Source: Silurus meridionalis (lineage: Eukaryota > Chordata > Actinopteri > Siluriformes > Siluridae). From it: a stretch of 64,000 bases of DNA. Numbering within the stretch: position 1 is the stretch's first letter; each line of letters begins with the position of its first letter. Position numbers and translations under genes: made by a program. Location of the stretch: assembly GCF_014805685.1 (NCBI RefSeq), contig NC_060906.1:18668164-18732163 (forward strand), written 5' to 3'. This document shows positions 47,050 to 60,400 of this stretch, piece by piece. The notes beneath the pieces are model-generated. The model saw nothing but the letters and a program-made list of their open reading frames with translations, did not search any database and had not been told where the DNA came from.

Positions 47050-47822
47050 CATTTTGTGTTTAGAGGCTTTCAGCTGACCGTTGCTTTATAGTCCAGGGGA
47101 CTTAAGTTTCCATCCTTTGGCATTTTTGAAAACCGTATCTTATTAGTTTCAACTTTGCTCGGTTAGATTTCAGTTCACCTCCTTCCAGAACAACAAAAAA
47201 AATAAAAATAAATTTTAAAATAAAAATGTAATAATTATAGTAATAATAAAAATAAAACTGACTTTCAGAGGGAATAAAAGTGTTCAAGCGCCTAAATACA
47301 CACAGCTGTCAGTCAATGCAGAAGTCCGGTGTGCAGCACACACTCTTCACACACACACACACGCGCTCACCTGCACACGCTGACGTTAGAAATGTCCGCA
47401 AAAAGCTCCTGCACGTCAGCGGGAAAAAGACGACGCCACTTCCAGGAAGCACCGATGAGGGATGAGACGCAAAAAGCACGACACACTCCTGGAGCGGAAT
47501 GAGGTAAAGGTTGGGGTCGGGTTAAAGAAAGGACGGCCCCACACTGTGGAAGATTCCAGAAAACATGAGGAGGACCTTCGTGTTTTTGTTTTGTTTGTTT
47601 TTGTTTTTAACACAGTCCCAGGCTGAGGAATAAAACCTGGACTAGATGGCCATTTTCAGATACAGTGTAATGAGAGGATGCAGAGGAAGAGAGTGACCCA
47701 CGTCTGAGCATGGAGTCATCACAAGAGTCCACCTCCGCTCTGGAAACAATACAGCACGCATCCATTTCGCCACACACACACGCACGCACACACACACGCA
47801 GCTCCTTCCAGAAGGCCCTCCC

Positions 47823-50800
47823 TCAGTCGTCATCCAGCGCCTCCGTTTTAATATCGCTGGCCACACCCCCTGGGCGAGACAGGGCCAAGATGCTGTGATT
47901 GACAGCTGCCATCTCCACAGCAAGGGAGATGGGATCCTGATGGTCTGCATTGTTCGTGCTGTCATCCTGAAACAAAAAACAAGAGACACATGATGCCATT
48001 AAGCATATCAAATAGTCTAAAAACATAAATAGCTGTAGTGTGTCGTTTGTTCATTACCTGGGTCGGTGATGTCGGCTCGAGCCTGTAGAAACCGAACGGC
48101 CGGGCCAACTGTCTCTTCTCAAAGTAGGGCAAATCACAAGCCTGGGTGTACATGACCAAAAAATAAATCCATTGTACAAGTAATAACAATGCAAAAACAC
48201 CTCACATCCTAGATATCAGCAATCTATTAATTAATTATCTAATGCAATAATACTGATTGAACACCAGAGGTCCCAATTATATGCGATCCATAAAGCAGGC
48301 TGGTCACATGATCGCATTACATTGCGGCGGCTACAGATATCGGGCGTTTTAGCCGACTTTAGAGACCTTTTATTTGTTTTTGGTTTTTTAAAAGAAACAT
48401 CGCTTGTTATGCTTGTTTCAAGTCGATAATTTTTCCTCAGGTCAGTTTATTTATGCAAATGTTAGGGCAAAAACTGTCAAATCTAAAGGAGAAAGCTTCA
48501 TTTTGGCACCAGCATGTTTAAAAAACAAACAAACAAACAAACAAACAACATTAAAAAAAATATATAAAAAACACACCAATTGGAGAATTCAACAGCAGTG
48601 TAGCTTAGGAGGTCTTTTAAATCTTTGCTGAAGTTTAAAACCAGAGGTAATGTAATAAATCAATGTGCAAGTATCAGTTAAACTCACATCACATGACTTT
48701 AAACTTCCGGGCTGATAGTGGGATTATTTATCCCTTCATGCACCAACCAAAACAATTAGCATTTGCATATATTCAGAAGGTCTTTCAGATATGAGAAGGC
48801 AATTCCAGACAAATAAAAAATAAAAATAAGACAGACATAATTTGTCTTCAATCTTCACTTGATCCTTTCCAATGTTGTAGTCAAAGTCAAGTCATGTTTA
48901 TTTCTATAGAGTTTTTCACAAGAGACATTGTCTCAAAGCAGCTTTACAGAATTTAACAGTAAAGGTGAATGGTGTGCATTTATCCCTGATGATCAGCCTT
49001 GTTGACTGTGGTAAGGAAAAACTCCCTTAGATGTTATGAGGAAGATCCTTGAGAGGAGACGCAAAAGGGGAACCCATCCTCATTTGGGTGACATCAAAAA
49101 TCTTTCAACAATACAGGACACTGGAGAGTGAGAACTAACATGAGCACTGGAGTGTAAGATTATGAGTAATGTTCTTTCAACAGTCTTTTACAGTCATTGT
49201 GGTTATAAAACTAGGAGCTACTGAGCAACTCATAAAAAAGCTCAACATTTGCGATCATCACAGATAGTAGTAAATGCAAAGTTTATCCTGGGAACACTAG
49301 AAAATACACTTCCACAATCCAGTGGCCATGTAGACACACTCACACCAGTGTGATGTAAAAGTCTATAGTGGATCCCTTACCTGCTCAGTGTAGTCGTTGC
49401 CATCGATGTCGTCGCTGTTGGAGTGGCCGCCAGGACTCTGCACGTCGATTCCGTGACTCTCCAGGATTGTGGCTTCTTGGAAAAAAGACCCTGCCATGAC
49501 ACATCTGAAGCTACTTAAAAAACCCACTAAGCGACTAGCACACGAGACCAAGCATGCATTCATCCATGATCTGTACACCTGCCCCCTCCTGCGTTTATAA
49601 ACACACACTCCCTCTTAAACGTCGCAATTATAGAAATCCCATTCCCCCCCCGCCCCCATGTGTCCACTAGGTGCTAATTTTGTACTAATAAACCAGTAAA
49701 ACGTTTTCTAAAAGTTGAATGGAAAAATGGTTTCAGAGCTTTACTATTTTTTTTTCCTCTTCTTTTTCATTTGTACAACAATGAACTGCACCATCACAGC
49801 TTATGCCAAGCTGTTTATGATGGAATAAAATACAAATGATGCAAATGTACAAAATAATACATCTGTGCATCGTTAATCTGTGTACATCACGGGGTCTCCA
49901 AAGTACGACCTGTGGACCAAATATGGCCCCCCCCCTCACGTTTTCAAAGAAATTTAAATATAAACTCTCTGTATTTGAGAAAGGTTGGCTCTCAGAATAA
50001 ACAAACTATCGGCGAAAATCCATACAGATAGTTTTTCCACCTTCTGGTCCGCTGTGGTTACGAGAGTGGCCTCTAGAGGAGAATCACTGAGAACACGTGT
50101 TTGTTTCAGAGAGCACTATTATATTTCTTAGTTTCTAATGAATTATTTTTATAATTATATATTTGAATAATATTTAATATTTATTTCACACTTTCACAAT
50201 TCAGTACAGTTTTATGTATTTATAGTACTATTTGACTTTTTTATTATTCATTATCCAGGTTGATTAATCAGTTTTTAGCAAGTATGATCTAACCTAGCGC
50301 TCCGTAAAATCCACTCAATAAACCTTTACTTTCAAACATAAGCCCAATTATTTCTTAGATTCACCCAAACAGCCATAAGCAGATGCATAAGCAAGTAAAT
50401 GTTTTGATTTTAAAAGCAATGAATATTAAAAAGAGCATTATTACGACCACAATGACATTTTTTCATAGACTATATATCTTTTAAAAAGTAATGCTAATTT
50501 TCCTGCATGGTGTGGAACAAAATGATAAACTAATCTAGCATAATAAATACATTTTAGATCGTAATAAAATCTCCACAATAATTCTGGTAGTCACTCTGGC
50601 CCATGTAATTTTCTGTTACAGAACCGGCCCCCAATAAAGAATGGAAAAATAATGTAACTCCCACAGAAAAAAAGTTTGGAGACCCCTGGTGTACATGATT
50701 GTCTATTTCTCAAGCCTTGACACTGAATACAACCCTTAATTTACAAAAAACACAGATGGGATGTCAGCAAGGTTGTGTTAGCAATAGCACGGGAACGCAG

Positions 50801-52071
50801 GGCTAAGCTGTTTTGAATAAATCTTGCCAATGTTTAGAGCACTAACAAAACTGTTAAATGCTTCTCGTTTCAGGAATGCCATTTTTGATTTCTCTCTCTT
50901 GCAAAGCTGTTACTGATTGTGTAGCATAGTAGACAGTCGTTTATTAAAACCAGAAGGCATAATTTTACTTAGGACAGTAATCAGTACAGTAACAGCAGAT
51001 GGCAGGGGGGATAAAATGACTCAAATACGCAATAACATTGCATAAACGGAGCTGAAAGACCTCATCGCCGACCCTGTTTGCACCTGGTGGTTTCATGCCT
51101 CCTGGATCAGGATTCGGATTTCAACCACATGGATTTCAATGTGTGGTCAAATTCCATCCTCAGAATGCCAGATTGAAATTCCACTGTTGTATCCTAACTA
51201 GTCTACAAATGAGCACACAATACTGACGACCCATTTCCTGTGTTGCTCCTTGTTTCCAGGTGCTCTATGCAAAGAGGATTCTTGGAGCGGGGATTCCCCA
51301 GGCAGTTAAGCTCATGAACATGCCGCTTGATGGGAGCAATGCTACGCCACCCATCAGGAGAGAAAGAGAGAGAACGCTTTGTTGTAGACGGTGAGGAAAT
51401 GCCTCCACTGAAGGGTGAATAGTTGCAATCGGCAACAATAAGGTCGCTCTAATCAGATCACATTCGGAGCATTGAACATACTGCTTCAAAACACTGGGAC
51501 AAATTCATAATCGAGCAAAGGGGTGCGAGTTAATCGATCGCATTTAGTTTGAGCAACTGGATTGGATTCCCCTCAAAATGCATGAAATGACCAAGACTTT
51601 AAGACCAAGATTTTACTAGAAAAGAAAGCGTGAAAACACTTTACCAATGTTGGCCCTCCTCTTGATCTCTTTGCGACGGTTAGCAAACCAGTTGTAGACC
51701 TTCAAGGACGTCACTCGCTCAAAATCGGACAGCTTTTTCCCTGCAAAGACCAGAACATCTGCCATGGACACGGACATTCCTCCTCAAATCCAGCTGCTTA
51801 CAATCAATTTCACATGTCCTTTTTATATATAAAATAAGATTACGAATAAAGAATAAAGTCGAAAATATTTTGAGAAATATCGCAGAATTGCAGAAACTGC
51901 TGCTTTGCATAAAATGGATGTGAAGGATTTGGTTAAATCTCAGGCTGCACGATTTGGGGAAAATGTGATTATTGTGGTCAATATTGCGATATAATAAAGA
52001 GTCCCCTCGATTGGTTATCAAGGAAATTGCACACATTAGTGTTCATGCTAAGTTATGTATTTGTAAAACTA

Positions 52072-52155
<84 letters not shown>

Positions 52156-52948
52156 GTGTGTGTGTATATATACACACACTAATTTCTGGACTATTAAGCG
52201 CAACCATATATAAGCTGCACCCACTAAATTTGACACATTTTTATTTTAAACTTAAATAAGCCACACCTGTCTATAAGCTGAAACTAATGAACTTTACACA
52301 GGCTTTAATAAAAGACAGTGTCTGTTACATGGTGTAACGGGTGAAATATGTTGTGGCTCCTTTAAGAGCAGAGCGGTATTTTGGGAATAGCCTGGCACCG
52401 CATTTTTCTGGTGTTACTGCTTGTGTGGAGACCGAGGAATATGTCCTTATTATTTTCTGATGCTCATTTCTAAGTTTCTTTGACTAACTCGTAACGCTGT
52501 TGCCAAGAAAAATAAAAAAGCAGGAGTTTTGGAAACCTGTCTGTGCTTATATGATTTCAGTTGCAACTGGAGTTAGCGAGCTCTCCCTTCATCCAGACTC
52601 AACGCGTTACAACGGCTTGTATCTAAACAGTAGCCGACCAAGAAAGTCATTGTTCACTGTCTTCCTCATTCCTTTCACATCTATTTCTCTCGGCAGTTTA
52701 TCTTTTGGCATCGTCGTGCGTTTAAAAAAAAACTTTTTTTTCTCGGATGCCGTGCAGCTCAGAACACAGGTGGGGTGCGTTTTTCGTTTCCTTTCGGAAA
52801 TTTCATCGGTCTAATGTTATGGGGTTCCAGTTTTTTGGCTTGAAGTTTGTGAAACCGGGAAAAACCCAGGAAAAATTCATAAATAAGCCGCAGGGTTCAA
52901 AACATGGGAAAAAAGTAGCGGCTTATAGTCCGAAAAATACGGTGTGTG

Positions 52949-52996
<48 letters not shown>

Positions 52997-55900
52997 CACA
53001 CATATTTATCTATATATGTTTTCAACAATAATTAAAAACAAATTTGCACAAGATATAAAAACTTATCCAAACAAACACGGACTGCCCATTTTAATTATTT
53101 ACTATTTTTCTGCTGAAGTTTAAGATACAGTAAATGTTTACATACTTGAATTCAGGCAATTTTGCAAACATTAACAATTCCATAAAAAAAAGGTTAACAC
53201 ATTTAATGTTAATGATTTGTATGGTGTAGGAGTGGAGCATTCTGGTGGGAGGGCAGAGCCATGGGGGGTTACTATAGGAAACCCAGGGTTCGAAAAGCAA
53301 GAAACGGCCCTGTTTATGTAGGATGTAACAGACATGAGACAGAGAGAGCGAGAGAAAGACAGAGAGAGAGAGATACACACTGGGCAAAGCTCTGGACAAT
53401 GGCGTCTGCTAAATGCCACAAATGTATGTGTAAATGACTGGATAAATCTCAGCCGAGGTGTGAACACTGTGCTAAATAAAGTTAACATTTGAATAACGCG
53501 TGTGTGCTTGTATATTGTTTACCTACCCGGCTTTTGTATGACTGCGTTGCATGCATTAGCGATCTCCTCTCTTTTGGCTTCATCAGGATACTGGTTGTCG
53601 TTGAAGTAGCTATGAAGGGGGAAATACAGCTGTTGATTTTGGATATGCATGTGCTTTTAAATGGGAATGAAGACAAAAAAAAATCTAACAATCCACTGCA
53701 TAAAACCTGTCCAGACCTGCTAATGTTAACAGCAGCTGTCAGTGCTTTATTTGAGAAGAAAATCTTGTACAGTCCTGTTTCTTTTTCCTAACTGGAACAC
53801 AAAGCATGCAAATGTGTTGTTTTTGCACCTCATCCCACCCCCTCAGTCAATCTGCACTCCTGATTTGCCACATACAGTTTTCCGACTTATTCTCAAGAGT
53901 GTGAAAGTCTCACCAGTATCAATGCCTCAAATATTCAGATCTTTACTCAATTGCATGGATTCAATTTACTGTCTAAATTATTTTCAGCAACTGCATCGAC
54001 ACAGACAGACAGAGACAGACACTTTATTCATCCCAATGGGAAATTTACAGCTTCCAGCAGTATCCACAAACATAGGTAATAAGGCATGCAATAAATACTA
54101 CTAAATACCAAACTGAAAAGGTACATTAAAGAATAGAGTCTGTGCAAAACACAGTGTTTATCGAGTCCTGTGCGACTCAAAGCGTTTTGGAGAGTTCTGT
54201 GCAAACCGGAGTGTTAATGTGCATAGTGTACAGTGTGTAGTACAGTTCAGCTGAGGGAGTAGAATTGAAGAGCCGCATGGAATGGGGAAGGAACAACTTC
54301 CTCAGTCTGTCAGTGAAGCAGGGAAATGACAGCAAACTTTCACTGAAGCTGCTCCTCTGCCTGGAGATGATGCTGTGCAGTGGATTGCCCATGCTCAGGT
54401 GAGCCCACTCCCATCTGAGGAGCAGCAGCTGGAAAAGCTCTGGAGAAGAAATGTGATCCGCACAGCCCCGCTGGCGCTGTCCAAGTGAGAGTGGGATCGT
54501 GTGGCATGTAGATAATGGCGTCTTCCACCTCCACATTCTCCTGGTACGCAAACTGAAGAGGGTCGAGGGCATGGCGGACCTGAGGAGTCATGTGGTGTAG
54601 CAGCACCCGCTCCATTGTCTTCATTATGCAAGATGTCAGGACGTCTGGCCTGAAGTCATTCAGCTCTCTGGGCCGTGGCTGCTTTTGGAACTGGGATGAT
54701 CCAGGATGTTTTCCACAGCCGCGGGACCCTCTCCTGTCCCAGGCTCAGGTTATAGATGGGCTGTAGAGGGTCTCCCTCCTTCAGCAGACGTGGAGAAACT
54801 CCACCAGGCCAAAGTGCTTTGCTAGGACAAAGCCTAATCAGCTCTCTGCACACCTGGTCTGCCGTGATCGTGGGTGGAAGCTACAGTTAGTTCCAAAGGG
54901 GTAGAGAGAGCGGAAGTGGGGTGGGGGTGCAGTGTACAGCTGGTTCGCTCTTCCCACATCTCCTTCAGTGGTGTTACCCCGCTTTAGGCTGCATCCGGTG
55001 ATTATCTTCATCCCTTCCCACACCTCCTTCATGCTGTTGTTCTGCAACATCTGCTTCAGCTTCCTCTTGTACTGTTCCTCTGCCTCCCTGAGCTGGACTA
55101 TGGGTTCCCTCTGCACCCTCTTAAGCTTCTGCTGATCACAGTCCTGAAAGGCCCTCTTCTTCTGTTTTAGAAGACCCTTGATGTCGTGATCCAGGGCTTG
55201 TTGTTAGCATAGCAGCATACAGTTTTTACCGGAACAACGTCCATACAGAAGTTGATGAAGTCAGTAGTGCAGTCAACAACCTCCTCAATGTTCCCAGTCT
55301 GCATTACCGAAACAGTCCCTCAATCTGCTCTCCCTCAGGTAACACTTCCTGAATGAGTGTATGGTGGTGGGTCGTCTCCTCACCCTTCGTTTGTAGTGAG
55401 GCTGAAGCAGAATAAGGTATGGTCTACTTGCCCCAGTGCAGGCAGCGTGGTGGTGCTGTATGAGTCCTTTAGACTGGCATACAGCAAATCAAGTCCTATT
55501 ATTATTATTAGTCCTATGCTTATTGATGCACGTGGGGAGCGAAGGCTGGTCTGTGTGGTCCGGTCTACTGTAACTCAAACTGCTAAAGAAGTTGATGTTA
55601 ATGCTCGAAGGGTCCGAACTGTTGGCAGCACAAGGTGGACCAACACAATCTTAGGCAGGTGGTCATAATGTTTTGCCTGATCAGTGTGTAACCCGTGAAC
55701 ACCACTTCTGCTCTGATCACCACAGTACATTTCTTAAGCTTGAAATGTACATGTCAGGGTGGATATTAATGGTAGATCACTAAAGCTTGTTTCTATTATA
55801 TATTTGGGGGTTGAAAGCTCAGCTACTGAGGAAATAAGGTAAGGGTTACTGATCGGAAAGTTAGGGGGTTCAAGCGTGGGTATCACCAAGCTGCCATGCC

Positions 55901-57350
55901 ACTTCTTTAGCAAGGCTCTTAACCCTTTATGCACCATTAGGCGCCATTTCATGGCCATCCCTGTGCTCTAAACCCCAGCTTCCCAACATCTCTTTGATAT
56001 GAGAATAAAGAATTTCACTGTGCTGTAACGAAGATGTGGCAAGAATAAAGCTTCTGTTTTTCTTTCTCTCTTAGGGTGGGTCATAGAGACGTCCCAAAAA
56101 CTTACACAAGAAATTGGCAAAAATTTAACTAAACAAAATACACAATACAAACAGTGAAAGTGCAAATATTAGAAGTTCCAGCTATGACCTGTTTCAAACA
56201 AGCTGAAATGTTTGCATAGACATTATGCATTCACTCATGTAGACTCGCATCCAATAACACTGCTCATCACGGAGTCCATGTGTGCTTGCAATCTTGCTCT
56301 CACGCTCACCTCTCCATCACAGCAAGACACTCTTTCCTCCAGGTGAAGCGGCTGCCTCTGCGTAGGCGGAAGCTGCCTGTGGCTGAACTTATTGGGGGCG
56401 GAGTCTGACGCCACTCAATCTCATCCAGAGTCATGGGGGCAGGACGCATGTTCAGAGTGGCACCTGAAAACACACACAGACTTGTGATTATTGTGGTTAT
56501 TTGAAGTAGGTTAAGAAATAGAGCAAAGTCATAAGTAAATACAATGTGGTGATTATGATGATCAGTTCTGCACAATGGCGCACACGCATTTCCAGCAGTG
56601 TGTGTGTAAACTCAAGCTAACAGGAAGTCTACAGCAACTCAAACACACTTTCAGGGTTGCTACACATTTTACATTTAAAAAGTTCCATACTTTTCCAGAC
56701 TCAAATATGCAGAGTTCTCTAAAGACCGTACTAAACATATGAAATAACGATTTTAAATCCCAACGTAGGTTACAATCTCTGATGTATGTAACAGTCAGAA
56801 TCTCTGATGGATGCTATTATATTACCAAATAATTGTCGCAAGGTTGCAGCTGCTGTAGCTCATACAAATTCAATAAACAATGCAATATTTATTATTTATG
56901 AATAAAATTTTTTAACTGTAAACTTTCAATCCTACAGCAAAAGAAAGATTGTTTATGTGCAGTTAAACAATAAACAACAAAACAGAACTAAAAGGTCAAA
57001 ACAAACATCTCTTGGCCATGTCCACACTAATAAGTGTTTGATTAAAAACGCATCATTTTCTCTCTGTTTTGGTTTTTCGTCCACACGGCTACAGCGTTTT
57101 CAGTCAACGAAAAAATAGACAAAGTTGAAAGAAAGAAAAACAAATACAAAAACAAAAAACCCACCAAAAAAAAAAAAAAAATTTTTGAAAACGATTTAAA
57201 ACGCATCTAAAATCATTGCAGCAACGTTTAAAAAGCCGGAAAGTAAGTAAACGCCTTTTTTTAGATGAAAACAGTTTTCAGATGTATTCGGATTAATGAG
57301 CCTTTGTTTTTAAAAAATTAAATAAAATAAAAATTATATTTCTCATACTC

Positions 57351-57411
<61 letters not shown>

Positions 57412-60400
57412 AAAAGTAGTATAATTTTTTTTTTTTTTTTTTTTTAATTTTTACAAATTCTTAATTTTATATTTTAGAAAAGTGAATGCAAAAACGGTAT
57501 GGACACATTTTTCAATACTCTACGCTTTTTTTCTATACTAATCCAGACCTGAAAATCGAAATACTTTTTCATGCTTTTCCTAAACGTGTAGAAACCCTGA
57601 ACTATGGTGAGCAGAAAAGCCTCTCAGAAGTCACAACAGGTTAAGATGATCCTGTTCCCTCTGTTGCGAAAGATTCCTGTGCTTTACTGTGCTGTGCATT
57701 CTGAAAAGCCTTTCTGTTCCCCACACTTGCACCTGCTCTCCTCTGACTGCAGAACTGCTACTTGCTTGGGCGCGTTTTGATTTCTGCAGAATTATGTGTA
57801 TAAGCTTTAACGATGGAGTTCGGTGGAAACGGCAAAATATGGTGAGGTGTTCACTTTGGTACCTCTTAAATAGCTGACATATGTAACTTTGTATGGAATT
57901 ATCAGAAAACGTCTTGAGTAAATACTAAGTATTATTCAAATGTATTAATCTAACAACAACAACAACAACAATGCACACAACTTGGTTTTTCACATTACTG
58001 GATGTAGCTCATGATGACCTCACTGTACTGTAAGTGCACCCGCTCGGTCTTCTCTCATTTATCTGACTTTGTATTGCAATCATGTACTACTCTTCTAAAA
58101 TACTGGATATAAAATAGCTTTTTGGCACACAAAACCCAAGTAAACAGGAAAGAAGTTTCTGTGGTTAGAGTATCACTGAGTAAGCAGATGGCTAATGCTG
58201 AGTAGTATTGTTACCAGATTATCAGCGCTACCAAATATAACCACACCAAAAAAAAATGTCTTTGCATTCAAGACATTAGAGCTAAAAGCGAGAAGCTAAT
58301 TACACAAATTAATTAAAGAGGGCTATAAAGTTCATATTGCGCGCACACACAAGCACCATCAAACCTGGAGTGGTCTTTTCCAGCTGGTACCAGCGATAAA
58401 AGGCTCGTTTCTTTTGCTCACTCAGATCAGATCCCTGCTGCAGGAGCCAGTGGGAGATCCGACTCTGACTGATTCCTGAGAGAAAGAGAAACAGACAGAC
58501 CAATGGTGCAAACAAAAAAAAAAACTACAAACAATAAAATAGCAAATTAGTAGTAACAATTACTTTTATTTGAATTGAAGAAGTAACATGGTGAAATCAG
58601 TGCATGCAAGGCCAAATATCAGGTTAAAAGTGAGGACCTGCTGAGAACCAGAGGGTTAAATTTAAATTCTTGATGAAAGACCTGTAGGTTGAATGTCAGA
58701 CCCTTATGAAAGTCTCAAAAGAAGAAAAAAAATAAAAAAAAAAAAACCCACTAACCTGTGACCTGGGCCACAACTGCCTGAGAGATGCGCCGGTTAGCCA
58801 GAAAAGCCTTGATCTCCTCTTTCACCAAACTGCTGTCCCTCCTAATCACACAGATGTCACACATTGATGAAGCATGAAACATCCAAGCAGCTTTGTGCCC
58901 CAGAAAGCAGCTCCCTGATAATGTAATGAAGACACTGGTTTATATAAACTTCTAGCACTGAGGATGTTTCTTCAGTGTCAGGTCACTTGTAGCCAATGTG
59001 AGCATTGGGGTAGTGAAATCATAAACTCATTAGAGATGCTTAAATGAATCATCTAGTCCAGTGAAGGTGTGTAAGCTCCAAGTTCAATGCCTAAACTCTG
59101 GTATTCGGAAGTTCCAGAAATCTAAACCACTATGTCAAAGATTGTAACGATGTAATAAAAATGCTAAGCTAGGTATTATTAAGGAAACGCATACAAACTA
59201 CATAAATCTGTGTGTAGATGATGTCTCGTCACAGTGTCTTAGGAAGTATATTGTGTTTACATAAATTTGACTATTAGCAGTGGCGTTTTCTCTTGGCTGC
59301 ACATAAGAGGGATTTTCCGAGTCAGGCTAACATCTGAGATGGGAAAGGTTGTACATCATCCATGCTGAAAAATTAATGCAATGACATGCATCTGTTCAGG
59401 GCAAAGATCCCTTTTTCAATCCGAACTTACAAAAAAGCACACAGAGCGGCTGAAAATAATTGTTTCAAGTGTGTGAAATTGTGTTACCGGGTGCTGTTAA
59501 TGGTTTAAACACTTGATGTGGCTTTACATCAGGGCTGTAGCTATCGATTATTTTAGTAATTGTGCGTGCTCTTATCCGATTACTCGATTAATCGCCGGAA
59601 TAGTGGCTAAAAGTACTTTTTTAAATTATTATTAAATAGCAATACTAAATATACAAAAGAAAGTAAGGCAGGTCTCGTAAATTTTTCTAGAAAGCAAAAA
59701 TTATTTTAATTTTGATGCTGAAATTGCATACAAGTATATCTGTTGACAACTAAACCCATTTAGTGCATTTTATTGCCATATTACATCAAAACACAAAAAT
59801 AAAATAGTCATATACAGTGGAACCCGGTTATGTCGATGTCCTAGGGGGTTGCCAAAAAGCATCGAGATAACCGATGATAGAGATAAACGAAAATCAATAT
59901 GGCGGCAGTATATTACGTGCTTAAAATTTCTTTATGTACATGATGTGCGTTAATAAATGAGAATGTGCATGCATGTGTTTTTAAAGGGTTTTTTTTACAC
60001 AACAGCGTTGCCGCGATTTGTTTGATGAAGGCATGCTATAAAAATGCACATACATGTTTGTTAACTGTCAGGAATCCACCTGCCACGCCCGCTTCGGCAG
60101 GTGCTTTCTCGGCCGCTTTCTCTGAAGCTCCCGGCTTCAATCGTGCACATATGGTGCTCGTTTAGCATCATCACCAGCTCCTATTTAAACTTCCACACTC
60201 TCACTGTCCGTTATTGTTGGTATATGTTGGTTCACGGCGGTTGTTGTTATCGCTCATGCGTATCCCGGTACGTGCCTTCCCACCGGCACTCTCTCAACGG
60301 CTGCGCTTTTCTTCCCAAAGCGCATCGCGTTCCCCCCCCGATCCTGCCGGTGTTCATTCTATGCTTTTACTGCTCATCCCACGTTCCGCACCGCGCTTCT

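Larger units (their letters stand above)
44085..47822 (-). other. hmbox1: HMBOX1 3' untranslated region (provisional)
   Basis: Non-coding minus-strand sequence follows the HMBOX1 stop (47823-47825). TTTATT at 44104-44109 (AATAAA on the minus strand) is a candidate poly(A) signal; other TTTATT occurrences lie nearer the stop, for example around 45681. The end is inference. The region contains the hAT MITE at 45770-46361 and several A/T homopolymer runs. Confidence 0.3.

Noticed and set aside
54177..55116. Minus-strand frames as a host gene
   Set aside because: They are pieces of a LINE: RT-type blocks broken by stops, with a LINE-type 3' tail near 54010.
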